Positions 1 through 9,370 of a DNA stretch of 64,000 nt are shown here, piece by piece (position 1 is the first letter of the stretch; the number at the start of each line of letters is the position of its first letter). Both the position numbers and the translations under genes were made by a program. The notes beneath the pieces are model-generated. The model did no database searches, had not been told where the DNA came from, and worked only from the letters and a program-made list of their open reading frames with translations. Source of the DNA: Mesonia ostreae (GTDB lineage Bacteria; Bacteroidota; Bacteroidia; Flavobacteriales; Flavobacteriaceae); the NCBI RefSeq assembly GCF_031845265.1, contig NZ_JAVRBG010000007.1, forward strand, positions 124,001 through 188,000, given 5' to 3'.

Positions 1-1
1 A

Positions 2-109
2 AAATTTGATTTAAATGCTGTGCGCCACAAAATAACAAAAAACAGAGCTTTAATCTCAATTTTGGCAGTGTATTTAACATTCCTTTTGGCAATAAAACAA
101 ATACATTAA
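2..109 (+). CDS. C-terminal tail of an unidentified protein (partial)
   Basis: A frame open from the window edge runs 35 codons to a TAA. Its end is hydrophobic (ISILAVYLTFLLAIKQIH), like a last membrane segment. The bulk of the gene lies outside the window, so no function can be assigned. It could be a chance open frame. Confidence 0.3.
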   Translation, partial: KFDLNAVRHKITKNRALISILAVYLTFLLAIKQIH

Positions 110-165
110 AATAAAAAAGTTATTTTCGTTGATTCAATACGATTGTTATTAATCTATAATTACTT

Positions 166-2046
166 ATGCTAGAACTCGCCGGAATTATAATACTAGGAAT
201 ATTGGCTCAATGGGTAGCTTGGAAATTTAAAATTCCTGCCATTTTACCTCTTATTTTAATAGGACTTGCTGTAGGTCCTATTGCAACAGAATTTACCGCA
301 GATGGCTCCAAATTAATTGAACCTATATGGAATGGAGAATCTGGACTATTTCCTGGAGAAAGTTTATTTTACTTTGTTTCTCTAGCTATTAGTATAATAT
401 TGTTTGAGGGAGGGCTCACCTTACGGCGTGATGAAATTTTAAATGTAGGACCCGTAATTGTAAAATTAATTACCGTAGCGGTAGTGGTTACCTTTATAGG
501 CGCAGGAATAGCAGCTCATTTTATATTTGATCTTTCATGGCAAATTTCTTTCTTATTTGCAGGTCTTATTATTGTGACTGGACCAACAGTAATTACGCCC
601 ATCTTAAGAAATATACCACTTAAAAAAGACGTCTCAACCATTTTAAAGTGGGAAGGAATTTTAATTGATCCTGTAGGTGCACTGGTCGCCGTTTTAGTTT
701 TTGAATTTATTAGAGCCGGAGAAGGGGGCGAGTTTACCCAAACAGCCATGATAGAGTTTGGTAAAATTGTTCTTTTTGGTTTTGCCTTTGGTTTTACCTT
801 TGCTCATGCTTTGGGGTTTGCTATCAAGAAAAAAGTAATTCCACATTACTTACTTAACGTTTTTACCTTGGCTACGGTGTTAGGCGTATTTGTACTATCA
901 GATATGTTTGCACATGAAAGCGGACTTCTTGCCGTGGTAGTAATGGGTATGGTTATGGGTAATATTAATTTACCTAACATTAAAGAAATCTTATATTTCA
1001 AAGAATCTTTGAGTGTTCTTCTTATCTCTATCCTATTTATTTTATTGGCTGCCAATATCAATATGGAAGATTTACTCTTGGTGTATAATTGGAATGCTTT
1101 AATACTTTTTGCCGTGGTAGTCTTTCTCATAAGACCCTTGGGTGTGTTTTTAAGCAGTATTAACTCTTCTTTAAAATTTAACGAAAAGCTATTTATAAGT
1201 TGGGTGGGACCACGTGGTATTGTAGCAGCAGGTATTGCTTCTCTATTTGGCCTAAAATTATCTAGTCAAGGTGTAGAAGGAGCAGAGTACATTACTCCAT
1301 TGGTTTTTATGATTGTGTTGGGAACTGTGCTTTTAAACGCAACAACAGCCAGAGGCTTTGCCAAACTGGTTGGTGTATTTTTAAAGCATAGTGAAGGCAT
1401 TTTAATTATTGGAGCTTCTTCGGTTTCTCGTCTTATAGGAGCGTACCTTAAGAAAAGTGGCCGTCACGTAGTATTAGTAGATAATAATAGAATTAATATT
1501 AGGAAAGCGAAAAAACTGGGTATAGATGCTTTAGAGGGAAGTGTCTATTCTGATGATTTAATGAACAATGTGGAATTAAATGATGTAGGGTATTTGATGG
1601 CTTTAACAGGCAATACGGAAATTAACCAAACTGCTATTGAAAAGTTTCAGGATCATTTTGGTGAACACGGTTCTTTTAGATTGGTATCTTCTGATGAAAT
1701 GAACGATCCAGAAAATAATCCAAAAACCGGATTGTTTTCTCCTACAGATGATTACATCAAACTTACAGAAACAGCTCGCAAACATCCAGAGATTAAAGAA
1801 ATTGAACTTAACTCTCAAGAACATTACAGCGGATTGATAGAATTAACCAAAACAAATTCTGAAGTGATTCCACTTTTTGTTAAAGATAATGAAGGTGACC
1901 TTAGTATTATCCCTTCTCACAGTCAAGAAGTAGAAATTGAAGAGGGCTTTCGTTTGGTATATATAGGAAAAACCTTTGAGACTCAAAATCAAGCTCAAAA
2001 AACTAATTTAGAAGAAACCTTAGATCACAATCCAAACGAAGATTAA
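166..2046 (+). CDS. Monovalent cation/proton antiporter, NhaP/KefB type with RCK domain
   Basis: This 626-residue protein is a CPA-family antiporter of the inner membrane, probably exchanging Na+ or K+ for H+. Residues 1 to about 400 contain roughly a dozen hydrophobic segments, with the family-typical VGPRGIVAAGIASLFGL near residue 350. Residues about 410-530 form a Rossmann-like TrkA_N/RCK domain starting GILIIGASSVSRLIGAY, and a short RCK_C-like tail follows, suggesting nucleotide or ligand gating. The ATG start is clear, and a hairpin terminator lies just downstream. The substrate ion cannot be read from sequence. Confidence 0.88.
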   Translation: MLELAGIIILGILAQWVAWKFKIPAILPLILIGLAVGPIATEFTADGSKLIEPIWNGESGLFPGESLFYFVSLAISIILFEGGLTLRRDEILNVGPVIVKLITVAVVVTFIGAGIAAHFIFDLSWQISFLFAGLIIVTGPTVITPILRNIPLKKDVSTILKWEGILIDPVGALVAVLVFEFIRAGEGGEFTQTAMIEFGKIVLFGFAFGFTFAHALGFAIKKKVIPHYLLNVFTLATVLGVFVLSDMFAHESGLLAVVVMGMVMGNINLPNIKEILYFKESLSVLLISILFILLAANINMEDLLLVYNWNALILFAVVVFLIRPLGVFLSSINSSLKFNEKLFISWVGPRGIVAAGIASLFGLKLSSQGVEGAEYITPLVFMIVLGTVLLNATTARGFAKLVGVFLKHSEGILIIGASSVSRLIGAYLKKSGRHVVLVDNNRINIRKAKKLGIDALEGSVYSDDLMNNVELNDVGYLMALTGNTEINQTAIEKFQDHFGEHGSFRLVSSDEMNDPENNPKTGLFSPTDDYIKLTETARKHPEIKEIELNSQEHYSGLIELTKTNSEVIPLFVKDNEGDLSIIPSHSQEVEIEEGFRLVYIGKTFETQNQAQKTNLEETLDHNPNED

Positions 2047-2102
2047 ATCAATACTTCTTATGTTGAGTAGATGACAATATTCTTTTCGCGTGGCATAATT
2101 TT

Positions 2103-2145
2103 AAAGCATTTTTTACCTCTTTAAGAAGTTTAAAAAATGCTTTTT
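2103..2145 (+). terminator. Rho-independent terminator after the antiporter gene
   Basis: A 12-bp perfect stem, AAAGCATTTTTT paired with AAAAAATGCTTT, closes an 18-nt loop and runs into a T-rich tail. It lies 57 nt after the antiporter stop. Confidence 0.6.
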
Positions 2146-2461
2146 GCATTTCTTTTATTTGATGTTAATTTCGTTTTATACCAATTGTATAGCTTAATTT
2201 GAGTAAGCCTTCTGTCCGCTGAAGCGGACAACTTCCCTTTAAGAGGAAAGCAGCTTTTTTAAAAACTTAAATTTTTTAAACTGTGATTGATTTCAAATGT
2301 AGGGAAAAGTCTGTCATTTGTTAAGGTGAACGGTGTTTTGATTTATTTTAAAGAACTAATAAAGTAAATTTCTTAAAAATTTCTTAAAAAAATTTAATAA
2401 AAATTTTTATTTTGACTTTAAACCGATAATATTGCAGCCATAACTAACAAAAACTAAATTT
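2146..2461. other. Intergenic region with a short perfect palindrome
   Basis: No gene is visible here. The region contains the palindrome TGTCCGCTGAAGCGGACA near 2213-2230, followed by a second weak dyad (CTTCCCTTT/AAGAGGAAAG). Both look like dispersed intergenic hairpins. The last 100 bases are very AT-rich and should hold the promoter of the first mini-lipoprotein. Confidence 0.4.
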
Positions 2462-2734
2462 ATGAAAAAAATGATGTTTATGGCTTTGACCGCCGGTTTA
2501 TTTGCATTCACTTCATGTTCTAGCGATGATGATGGTGAATCTGCATCTTCAGCTTGTAAAACATGTACTTTAGAAGCAGGTGGATTAAGTATGGAAACAA
2601 AATACTGTGATAATGGTGATGGTTCTTACACACAAACTGACGAAAATGCTACGGAAACGACTGTAGATTTACCTGATGGGACCACATATAGTCAATTTAT
2701 TGCAGCGCAGAGTGCAATACAAACCTGTAAATAA
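2462..2734 (+). CDS. Small four-cysteine lipoprotein, tandem copy 1
   Basis: This 90-residue protein has a lipoprotein signal peptide with lipobox TSC (lipid Cys at residue 19) followed by SSDDDG, the acidic tail typical of Flavobacteriaceae surface lipoproteins. The mature part has CKTCT, then YCDNGDGSYT, a PDGT turn and a C-terminal Cys. That makes four cysteines beyond the lipid one, enough for two disulfides. It is clearly paralogous to the next two genes. Each of the three has its own terminator, so they are separate transcription units. Function is not recognised. Confidence 0.8.
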   Translation: MKKMMFMALTAGLFAFTSCSSDDDGESASSACKTCTLEAGGLSMETKYCDNGDGSYTQTDENATETTVDLPDGTTYSQFIAAQSAIQTCK

Positions 2735-2753
2735 ATTTACTTACCCAAAGAAT

Positions 2754-2785
2754 AAAACCTCCTAAAATTTCAAGGAGGTTTTTTT
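2754..2785 (+). terminator. Terminator after mini-lipoprotein 1
   Basis: The stem AAACCTCCT/AGGAGGTTT is followed by a run of T, 20 nt after the stop codon. Confidence 0.75.
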
Positions 2786-3003
2786 ATGGGAGAACTTTTA
2801 ATTAGTATGAAACCTTTAATGCATTTGAATTAGGTTAAATATTGCGTAATGCAGGCTGGTTTTTATTGGATAACTTTTCTTCAATTATATTGGAATGCCA
2901 CATATAAAATTAAAATTTTAGGATTTTTTTAATTTAATCTTGGGAAATTATAGTAAATATTCCTTATATATTAGCATTTGTAGTAATAAAAAATGAATAA
3001 ATT

Positions 3004-3279
3004 ATGAAAAGATGGATATGTATGGCTTTGGCCACAGGATTATTTGCATTTACCTCTTGTTCTAATGATGATGATGGAGGAGATAAAACTGGTGCGGATT
3101 GTCAGACTTGTACAACCTCTTTTGAAGGTGTAGAAAGTCAAGCAGATTATTGCGATAATGGAAATGGAACTTATACGGTTATAGAGTCAAATGGCCAGGA
3201 AACGACTCAGGACATACCCGATGGAACAAATTTTGATAATATTATAGCCGATTTAGAATTAACAGGGAATTGCCAGTAG
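3004..3279 (+). CDS. Small four-cysteine lipoprotein, tandem copy 2
   Basis: This 91-residue paralogue of the preceding gene has signal peptide and lipobox ending FAFTSC, then SNDDDGG. The same skeleton follows: CQTCT, YCDNGNGTYT, IPDGT and a final Cys two residues from the end. The stretch MALATGLFAFTSC is nearly identical to copy 1, while the region between the cysteines has diverged. That suggests the disulfide frame is conserved and the loops vary. It is probably exported to the outer membrane. Function is unknown. Confidence 0.78.
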   Translation: MKRWICMALATGLFAFTSCSNDDDGGDKTGADCQTCTTSFEGVESQADYCDNGNGTYTVIESNGQETTQDIPDGTNFDNIIADLELTGNCQ

Positions 3280-3293
3280 TATTCATTAAAATG

Positions 3294-3319
3294 AAAATCT
3301 ATTGTAAAGGAGATTTTTT
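3294..3319 (+). terminator. Weak terminator after mini-lipoprotein 2
   Basis: AAAATCT pairs with AGATTTT around a 10-nt loop, followed by T residues. It is weaker than the terminators of the two sister genes. Confidence 0.4.
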
Positions 3320-3462
3320 GGTAGCTCCAAGCAAGTAATTTCAACGCAGTGTTTTTATTAAAGATAGTCATTAGGAGGACTGACTTACGAAATGTTGAAA
3401 TGGATATTTGAAGAATAGAACATTCCTGCTATCTTGCCAAGAAATAAAAAATATAAATATTC

Positions 3463-3735
3463 ATGAAAAAATTAACCTTAATAATTGCAATGGCAGGTGT
3501 ATTCACGTTTACTTCCTGTTCTAGTGATGATGACGGCGATGCTACATCTTCACAATGTAGAACATGTACAGGAGACGCTGAAAGTACAAATTCTATATCG
3601 GAATACTGTGATAATGGAGATGGGACATATACAAAGACTGAAAATGGCGAAACTGTAACAGGTGAAATTCCTGAGGGTCTTAATTTTAATGAATTTATTG
3701 CGAGTGAAGTTGGGATATGGGCAGACTGCCAGTAA
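3463..3735 (+). CDS. Small four-cysteine lipoprotein, tandem copy 3
   Basis: This 90-residue third member has the signal peptide ending FTFTSC followed by SSDDDGD. It then shows CRTCT, YCDNGDGTYT, IPEG and a penultimate Cys. It shares the DNGDGxYT core with both sisters. The tandem arrangement, equal lengths and conserved cysteine spacing indicate recent gene duplication. Partner and substrate cannot be inferred from neighbours. Confidence 0.78.
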   Translation: MKKLTLIIAMAGVFTFTSCSSDDDGDATSSQCRTCTGDAESTNSISEYCDNGDGTYTKTENGETVTGEIPEGLNFNEFIASEVGIWADCQ

Positions 3736-3758
3736 TTTCCTATAAATAAAAGAATTAG

Positions 3759-3790
3759 AAAAACCTCTGAAATTTTTCAGAGGTTTTTTT
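3759..3790 (+). terminator. Strong terminator after mini-lipoprotein 3
   Basis: The 12-bp perfect stem AAACCTCTGAAA/TTTCAGAGGTTT ends in seven T. It may also serve the converging lepA transcript. Confidence 0.8.
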
Positions 3791-3901
3791 ATTTAAATAT
3801 ACTAAGATTTGATAAGTAAATTAAGCTATCTAGAAGTTTTCCCAAATTTAGAATAGAAGTAGTCTTAAATCTAATAGCGAAGCGGTCGAGTATCTAAAAA
3901 A

Positions 3902-5698
3902 CTAGTCATTAAGCTTTAATACCGCCATAAAGGCTTCTTGAGGTATTTCTACATTCCCCACTTGGCGCATACGTTTCTTTCCTTTCTTTTGTTTCTCTAA
4001 CAGCTTTCGTTTACGAGAAATATCTCCTCCATAACATTTTGCTGTTACATCTTTACGCAAAGCTTTTACGGTTTCACGCGCAATAATTTTTGCTCCGATG
4101 GCCGCTTGTATAGGAATATCAAACTGTTGACGCGGAATAAGCTCCTTCAATTTTTCACACATTCTCTTTCCAATATCGTAAGCATTATCTACGTGCAATA
4201 AAGCAGAAAGTGCATCTACATTGCTAGCATTAAGAAGCACATCTACTTTTACCAATTTAGATTCTCTTAATCCAATAGGCGCATAATCAAAAGAGGCATA
4301 TCCTTTAGAAACCGTTTTTAAACGGTCGTAGAAATCAAATACAATTTCTGCTAGGGGCATATCAAAATTAAGTTCTACTCGCTCTGTAGTTAAGTAAGTT
4401 TGAGCAGTAATCTCTCCTCTTTTTTCTATACATAAAGACATCACGGGGCCTACAAAATCGGCTTTGGTGATAATTGTTGCTTTTATAAAAGGTTCTTCAA
4501 CACGATCTAACTTAGAAGGTTCAGGTAAATCTGACGGGTTGTTAACTAAAACAATCTCATTTGGGTTTTTATGGGTAAAAGCGTGGTAGGATACGTTGGG
4601 TACCGTAGTAATCACCGTCATATCAAATTCGCGCTCTAATCTTTCTTGAATAATTTCTAGGTGAAGCATGCCTAAAAAACCACATCGAAACCCAAATCCA
4701 AGTGCTGCCGAACTTTCTGGTGCAAATACCAAAGAAGCATCGTTTAATTGCAGTTTCTCCATTGAAGAACGTAATTCTTCATAATCTTCTGTATCTACAG
4801 GGTAGATTCCTGCAAAAACCATAGGTTTTACATCCTCAAAACCAGGAATAGCTTCGGTGGTTGGGTTTTTAGCATCAGTAATGGTATCTCCAACTTTTAC
4901 ATCGCGAGCATCTTTAATTCCTGTTATTAAATAGCCAACATCACCGGTTTTTATTTCTTTTTGAGGAAATTGTTTTAAGCGTAAAGTTCCTACTTCATCG
5001 GCGTAATAATCATTGCCAGTAGCCACAAACTTAATATGTTGTCCTTTTTTTATACTTCCGTTAATTACTCTAAAATAAGTTTCTACACCACGAAAAGGAT
5101 TGTAAACCGAATCAAAAATTAAAGCTCTAAGAGGTGCATCTACTTTTCCTACAGGTGCAGGAATGCGATTAATGACGGCAGTTAAGATATCTTCAATTCC
5201 GAGTCCTGTTTTTGCACTTGCCGGGATTATTTCCGAGGCATCGCAACCCAAAAGATCTACAATATCATCGGTTACTTCCTCAGGATTGGCACTGGGTAAA
5301 TCTACTTTATTCAGTACGGGAATAATCTCTAAATCGTTTTCTAAAGCCAAATAAAGATTAGAAATAGTTTGCGCTTGTATACTTTGTGCAGCATCTACCA
5401 CCAATAAAGCCCCTTCACAGGCAGCGATAGAACGAGAAACCTCGTAAGAAAAATCTACGTGTCCAGGAGTATCAATGAGGTTAAGTATGTATTCTTCGCC
5501 CTTATGCATGTAATTCATTTGGATCGCGTGACTCTTAATGGTGATTCCACGCTCACGCTCCAAATCCATACTGTCTAATAATTGCTCTTGCTTTTCACGA
5601 TCGGTAACAGATCCTGTAAAGTCTAACAATCTATCTGCCAACGTGCTCTTACCGTGATCAATATGGGCAATTATACAAAAATTTCTTATATGCTTCAT
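3902..5698 (-). CDS. lepA: Elongation factor 4 (LepA), ribosome back-translocation GTPase
   Basis: This 598-residue translational GTPase has the usual LepA length. The G motifs are in order: AHIDHGKSTLADRLL (P-loop), RGITIKS, DTPGHVDF, NKVDLP and SAKTG. Domain II and the EF-G-like domains follow, and the LepA-specific C-terminal domain starts CYGGDISRKRKLLEKQKKGK, which contacts tRNA on the ribosome. LepA rescues stalled or misassembled ribosomes by remodelling translocation intermediates. The gene stands alone, with a promoter-like element upstream on its strand. Confidence 0.97.
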   Translation of the reverse strand: MKHIRNFCIIAHIDHGKSTLADRLLDFTGSVTDREKQEQLLDSMDLERERGITIKSHAIQMNYMHKGEEYILNLIDTPGHVDFSYEVSRSIAACEGALLVVDAAQSIQAQTISNLYLALENDLEIIPVLNKVDLPSANPEEVTDDIVDLLGCDASEIIPASAKTGLGIEDILTAVINRIPAPVGKVDAPLRALIFDSVYNPFRGVETYFRVINGSIKKGQHIKFVATGNDYYADEVGTLRLKQFPQKEIKTGDVGYLITGIKDARDVKVGDTITDAKNPTTEAIPGFEDVKPMVFAGIYPVDTEDYEELRSSMEKLQLNDASLVFAPESSAALGFGFRCGFLGMLHLEIIQERLEREFDMTVITTVPNVSYHAFTHKNPNEIVLVNNPSDLPEPSKLDRVEEPFIKATIITKADFVGPVMSLCIEKRGEITAQTYLTTERVELNFDMPLAEIVFDFYDRLKTVSKGYASFDYAPIGLRESKLVKVDVLLNASNVDALSALLHVDNAYDIGKRMCEKLKELIPRQQFDIPIQAAIGAKIIARETVKALRKDVTAKCYGGDISRKRKLLEKQKKGKKRMRQVGNVEIPQEAFMAVLKLND

Positions 5699-5765
5699 AA
5701 CATCATCTTAAGTCTTACCGGCTTTTTTCAAAATTTCTTGCATCGATTGCGGTAAGATATTTGTG

Positions 5766-5773
5766 CAAATATA
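5766..5773 (-). promoter_or_regulatory. Flavobacterial -7 element of lepA
   Basis: On the minus strand this reads TATATTTG, an exact match to the Bacteroidota consensus TAnnTTTG, 67 nt upstream of the lepA ATG. No well-spaced TTG -33 element is visible. Confidence 0.5.
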
Positions 5774-5814
5774 GTTTTTTGAAATACAATATGAGAAGCT
5801 AAGAATAACTAAGA

Positions 5815-8268
5815 ATGTATTATCTTAGTTTTTTGTTACGAAAATTACACATTATCTTGAAAAGTAAACTACCCCCACTCTTATTCTTCTTAATAGTATA
5901 TCCTTTTATTAGTCATGCCCAATACGACATTCGTGGCACGGTGCAAGATGAGCAAAAATCACCCATTGGGTATTGCAACATTTCTTTACATGAAGCAAAA
6001 GACTCTGTATTTGTAAAAGGAGCAGTGACTGGAGACGATGGCAGCTTTGCGCTTACGGCTGTAAAGGAGGGCGATTATATTTTAAAAGCAAGTTTTGTGG
6101 GTTATAAAAGTCTTATGCTTCCTGTAAAAATAAACGACCATAAAAGCCTGAAAACTTTGTTGCTAAAAGAAGATTTGGCGCGGTTAGAGGGAGTTAGGAT
6201 TTCTACTAAAAAACCTCGAATAATTAAGGAAGTAGATAAACTTATTTTTGAGGTAGAAAACACCAGTCTTTCTAGCGGAAATACGTGGGATATTTTAAAC
6301 AAAACTCCTGGAGTGATCAATGTTGGAGGAGATTTAAAAATCAGAAATACATCGGCGACTATATATATTAATGATAAAAAAGTATATTTAACCTCTGCGG
6401 AATTAAATCAGCTATTAAACGGTCTTTCTGCGGAAAATATCAAACAAATTGAAGTGATAAGAAATCCTTCTGCCAAATATGATGCTGGTGATGGTCCCAT
6501 CTTAAATATTGTAACCACAACCACTTTAACTCCTGGATATAAAGGAAGCCTTAACGGAAGTTATACGCAGGCGGTGAAGCCCAAATATAATCTAGGGACG
6601 AGTCATTACTACAAAACTGAAAAATTAAATGTATTTGCCAATTACAGTTATACCAATGCCAAGCGTTTTAAAGAAGATGAGGGCTACATTAACTTTATAA
6701 ATACTCAAAATGAGGTTTTTGAACGATGGCGAAGTAATCTAGATAAAGACACGCAAGAACAGCAGCACAATCTTAACTTTATTGCAGATTATGAGTTTGA
6801 TGCTAAAAACAAACTGAGTCTTAACGGAACTACTTTATTTACTCCCCAAAAAGATTTTTCTAACCGAGAAAATACTAGAATTTTTGACGTTAATAAAGTT
6901 TTAGACTCTAGCTTTAATACCACAAGTGAGCTAAAAAACGAATTTTTAAATACTGCTGTAGATCTTACATATGTCCATGTATTTAATAAAGAAAACACAC
7001 AGCTAAGCGTAAATGCGCATTCCACATATTATAAAAAAAACAATAAGCAACGGCTTTTTACGCGCTACTTTAATGAGCAAGATATGCTTTTGGCAGAAAA
7101 TAAGTTCTCCACTAAAGGCGATCAAAAAATAAATATTTATGCCGGTCAAGCCGATTTTGAAACCTTATTTGATACCTATCAATTTTCTACAGGAATAAAA
7201 TATGCTTCTATCAACTCTAGTAGTAGTTTAAATTTTTATGATGTAGAAACTTTTGCTCCAACCTTTGAAAATAACGATTTAAACGATGATTTTAGGTATC
7301 AAGAAAAAATAAGTTCTGCGTATGCTTCTATTGCTAAAGATTGGGAAAAATGGAGTGCTAAAGCAGGATTAAGACTAGAGCATACCAATAGAGAGGGAGA
7401 ATCTATCACTTTGGCAGAAATAACTACTAGAGATTATACTCATTTTTTCCCTTCTCTATATCTTAGTTATCAAGCCGCAAAGAATCATAGTTTAGGTTTT
7501 GATTATGGCAGAAAAATAGCCCGGCCAAGTTATTCTAGTTTAAATCCGTTTAAGTATTTTATCAATGAAAATAATTTCCAAACGGGTAATCCTAACTTAG
7601 AAGCAGCTTTAAGTCATAGCTTTAATCTTAATTACACCTATAAAGACGCTTATTCATTTGATATTTATTTCCATGACAACGGAGAAAATGTGACGCAATT
7701 GGTATTTCAAGATAATGAAAACCAGTTTTTACGAAATGTGCACGGCAATATGTTAGAAAGCAAGTCTTACGGCATCGATTTTTTTCACGGGCGCTCGCTT
7801 AGAAATTGGTGGTATGCTCAAGTGATCCTTTCGGGTTTTCATGAAGAGGAAACTTTTCTGGCATTAGAAAGTAGTAATGTAGAAGTCACTAATGAGATAA
7901 ATGGTTTTTACGCGTCCTTCTATAACGGACTTACGCTTTCTAAGGATGGTACGTTTACAGGAGATGTTACTTTTCTTTATATTTCTTCGCTGTTGCAAGG
8001 TTCATATCAAATGAACGATATGCTCAACCTTTCCTTGGGAGTTAGAAAAAGCTTTTGGGAGAAGCGTGCCGAGCTTTCTCTACATCTAGCCGATGTGTTT
8101 AATAGTTATGCTACGCAGCTAAATTCTACGTACCTCAACCAAGACAATGGCTTTTTTGCTCATCCAGAAAATAGATATGTACGTTTAGGCTTTAAATATC
8201 ATTTTGGAAACTTTAGATTAAAAGATAATCAGCGTACTATCAAAAACGAAGAAAGAGGACGTTTGTAA
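5815..8268 (+). CDS. Outer membrane beta-barrel protein, TonB-dependent receptor-like (OMP_b-brl_3 type)
   Basis: This 817-residue protein begins with a long hydrophobic signal region ending in SHAQ. A carboxypeptidase-regulatory-like beta-sandwich follows (YDIRGTVQDEQKSPIGYCNI, about residues 36-115). Next comes a plug-like region with LNKTPGVINVGGDLKIR and VIRNPSAKYDAGDGPILNIV, then a large C-terminal barrel ending in KYHFGNFRLKDNQ. This layout fits the Bacteroidota 'outer membrane beta-barrel family' related to SusC. No SusD partner is adjacent, so the ligand is unknown. The gene is upstream of the GLPGLI locus but is only distantly similar to the receptor that ends it. Confidence 0.82.
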   Translation: MYYLSFLLRKLHIILKSKLPPLLFFLIVYPFISHAQYDIRGTVQDEQKSPIGYCNISLHEAKDSVFVKGAVTGDDGSFALTAVKEGDYILKASFVGYKSLMLPVKINDHKSLKTLLLKEDLARLEGVRISTKKPRIIKEVDKLIFEVENTSLSSGNTWDILNKTPGVINVGGDLKIRNTSATIYINDKKVYLTSAELNQLLNGLSAENIKQIEVIRNPSAKYDAGDGPILNIVTTTTLTPGYKGSLNGSYTQAVKPKYNLGTSHYYKTEKLNVFANYSYTNAKRFKEDEGYINFINTQNEVFERWRSNLDKDTQEQQHNLNFIADYEFDAKNKLSLNGTTLFTPQKDFSNRENTRIFDVNKVLDSSFNTTSELKNEFLNTAVDLTYVHVFNKENTQLSVNAHSTYYKKNNKQRLFTRYFNEQDMLLAENKFSTKGDQKINIYAGQADFETLFDTYQFSTGIKYASINSSSSLNFYDVETFAPTFENNDLNDDFRYQEKISSAYASIAKDWEKWSAKAGLRLEHTNREGESITLAEITTRDYTHFFPSLYLSYQAAKNHSLGFDYGRKIARPSYSSLNPFKYFINENNFQTGNPNLEAALSHSFNLNYTYKDAYSFDIYFHDNGENVTQLVFQDNENQFLRNVHGNMLESKSYGIDFFHGRSLRNWWYAQVILSGFHEEETFLALESSNVEVTNEINGFYASFYNGLTLSKDGTFTGDVTFLYISSLLQGSYQMNDMLNLSLGVRKSFWEKRAELSLHLADVFNSYATQLNSTYLNQDNGFFAHPENRYVRLGFKYHFGNFRLKDNQRTIKNEERGRL

Positions 8269-8371
8269 ATTACCGGAAAACGCTTTGACTAAAATCGATG
8301 AAAGGTAACAAAAACTGTTAAAATTTGATTTTTTTCTTGCAAAAGCGTTTTTTTCTTTCATTTTTACAACA

Positions 8372-8554
8372 TTGAGCTTCAATGCACAACCAGAATTAAT
8401 CTATAAAAAGAAAAATTGCGCTAATGAAGCTATAGGTGTTTATGACCACATATATTCACTTACCTATGATTCTCAATTGGCTTATTCAGCTGCAGATACG
8501 GCATATGATGATTGTATCTCGGCAGGTGGCTCTCCTGGAGTTTTAATCGACTAA
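8372..8554 (+). CDS. Small secreted-peptide gene, unit 1 copy, start codon unclear
   Basis: The frame encodes a paralogue of the peptide at 10530-10754. Shared features are KKxNCxxEAIxxYDxxY, YSAADTAYDDCIS and GGSP, with two cysteines. The TTG at 8372 would omit the signal peptide. However, the frame is open from 8309 and reads as hydrophobic LLKFDFFLAKAFFSFIFTTLSFNAQ (positions 8315-8386), which resembles a Sec signal ending in SFNA. There is no in-frame ATG. Either a CTG or other rare start is used, or the 5' end was lost during duplication and the gene is decaying. Function is unknown; linkage to GLPGLI genes is repeated in unit 2. Confidence 0.55.
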   Translation: MSFNAQPELIYKKKNCANEAIGVYDHIYSLTYDSQLAYSAADTAYDDCISAGGSPGVLID

Positions 8555-8590
8555 AAAACAGAAAACATCGTTTATAATTTAATATAAGAA

Positions 8591-9322
8591 ATGAAAAAAG
8601 CTATATTTTTTTCCTTGATCTTTTTCTTATTATCAAGAATTGTTGATGGTCAAATAAAATCGGGTAAAATAATTTATGGTGTAGAGGTTAATGAAAGCGA
8701 AACACAAAAACTAATTGAGAGTACCACAGATAAGGCAGGAAAAGCATATTTAGTTAAATACATAAATAGTTTTAAAAAAAGTTTTCCTTATGTAAAAGTC
8801 ACTTTATTGTTTAATGAACAGGAATCTATTTACAATGGAGAGAAAGTAATGAAAAGTGATAACGGATTGAATTTAAAGATGGCATATCAATTGGTTTCAC
8901 CAGGTACATACTATACAAATCTTGGAAGAAGTTTGACATTACACCAAAATGAGTTTATGGGAAACAAATATTTAATCAATAAAAGTGAAGGTTTTAATTG
9001 GAAAATCACTCAAAAACAAAAAATAATAAAAGGTTATGTATGCTATAAAGCTACTTTAGATATTAAAAAGAATGATAAAATTATTACATCCACAGCTTGG
9101 TTTTGTCCAAGTCTTCCATTCCAATTTGGGCCAAAAGGGTTTAATGGTTTGCCAGGTTTAATATTAGAATTTAATTACCTTAATCGTTTCCGTTTTTTTC
9201 CAAAACAAATTGAATTTTATAATGAAAAAATGGAAATACAAGAACCTAAAGAAGGGAAATCAATTTCAAAAAAAGAGTTTGAGAAAATCCTTAAAAAGCA
9301 TACTCGTTTTTATAGAGAATAA
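8591..9322 (+). CDS. GLPGLI family secreted protein A1
   Basis: This 243-residue protein has a Sec signal peptide ending VDGQ and the family hallmark GPKGFNGLPGLILEF near residue 190. The hallmark is preceded by TAWFCPSLPFQFGPKG, also typical of the family. GLPGLI proteins are Bacteroidota-specific predicted periplasmic or surface proteins often encoded beside TonB-dependent receptors; their biochemical role is not established. It is closest to the unit 2 protein at 10779-11510 (shared GxIxYGV near the N-terminus, YNWKIT/YNWQIT, GYVCYKA/GYKCYKA). It follows the small peptide gene by 36 nt. Confidence 0.85.
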   Translation: MKKAIFFSLIFFLLSRIVDGQIKSGKIIYGVEVNESETQKLIESTTDKAGKAYLVKYINSFKKSFPYVKVTLLFNEQESIYNGEKVMKSDNGLNLKMAYQLVSPGTYYTNLGRSLTLHQNEFMGNKYLINKSEGFNWKITQKQKIIKGYVCYKATLDIKKNDKIITSTAWFCPSLPFQFGPKGFNGLPGLILEFNYLNRFRFFPKQIEFYNEKMEIQEPKEGKSISKKEFEKILKKHTRFYRE

Positions 9323-9370
9323 TAAGGAAAGATTTTTTGTGTGTTAACTAAACATTTAAAAACAATATTA

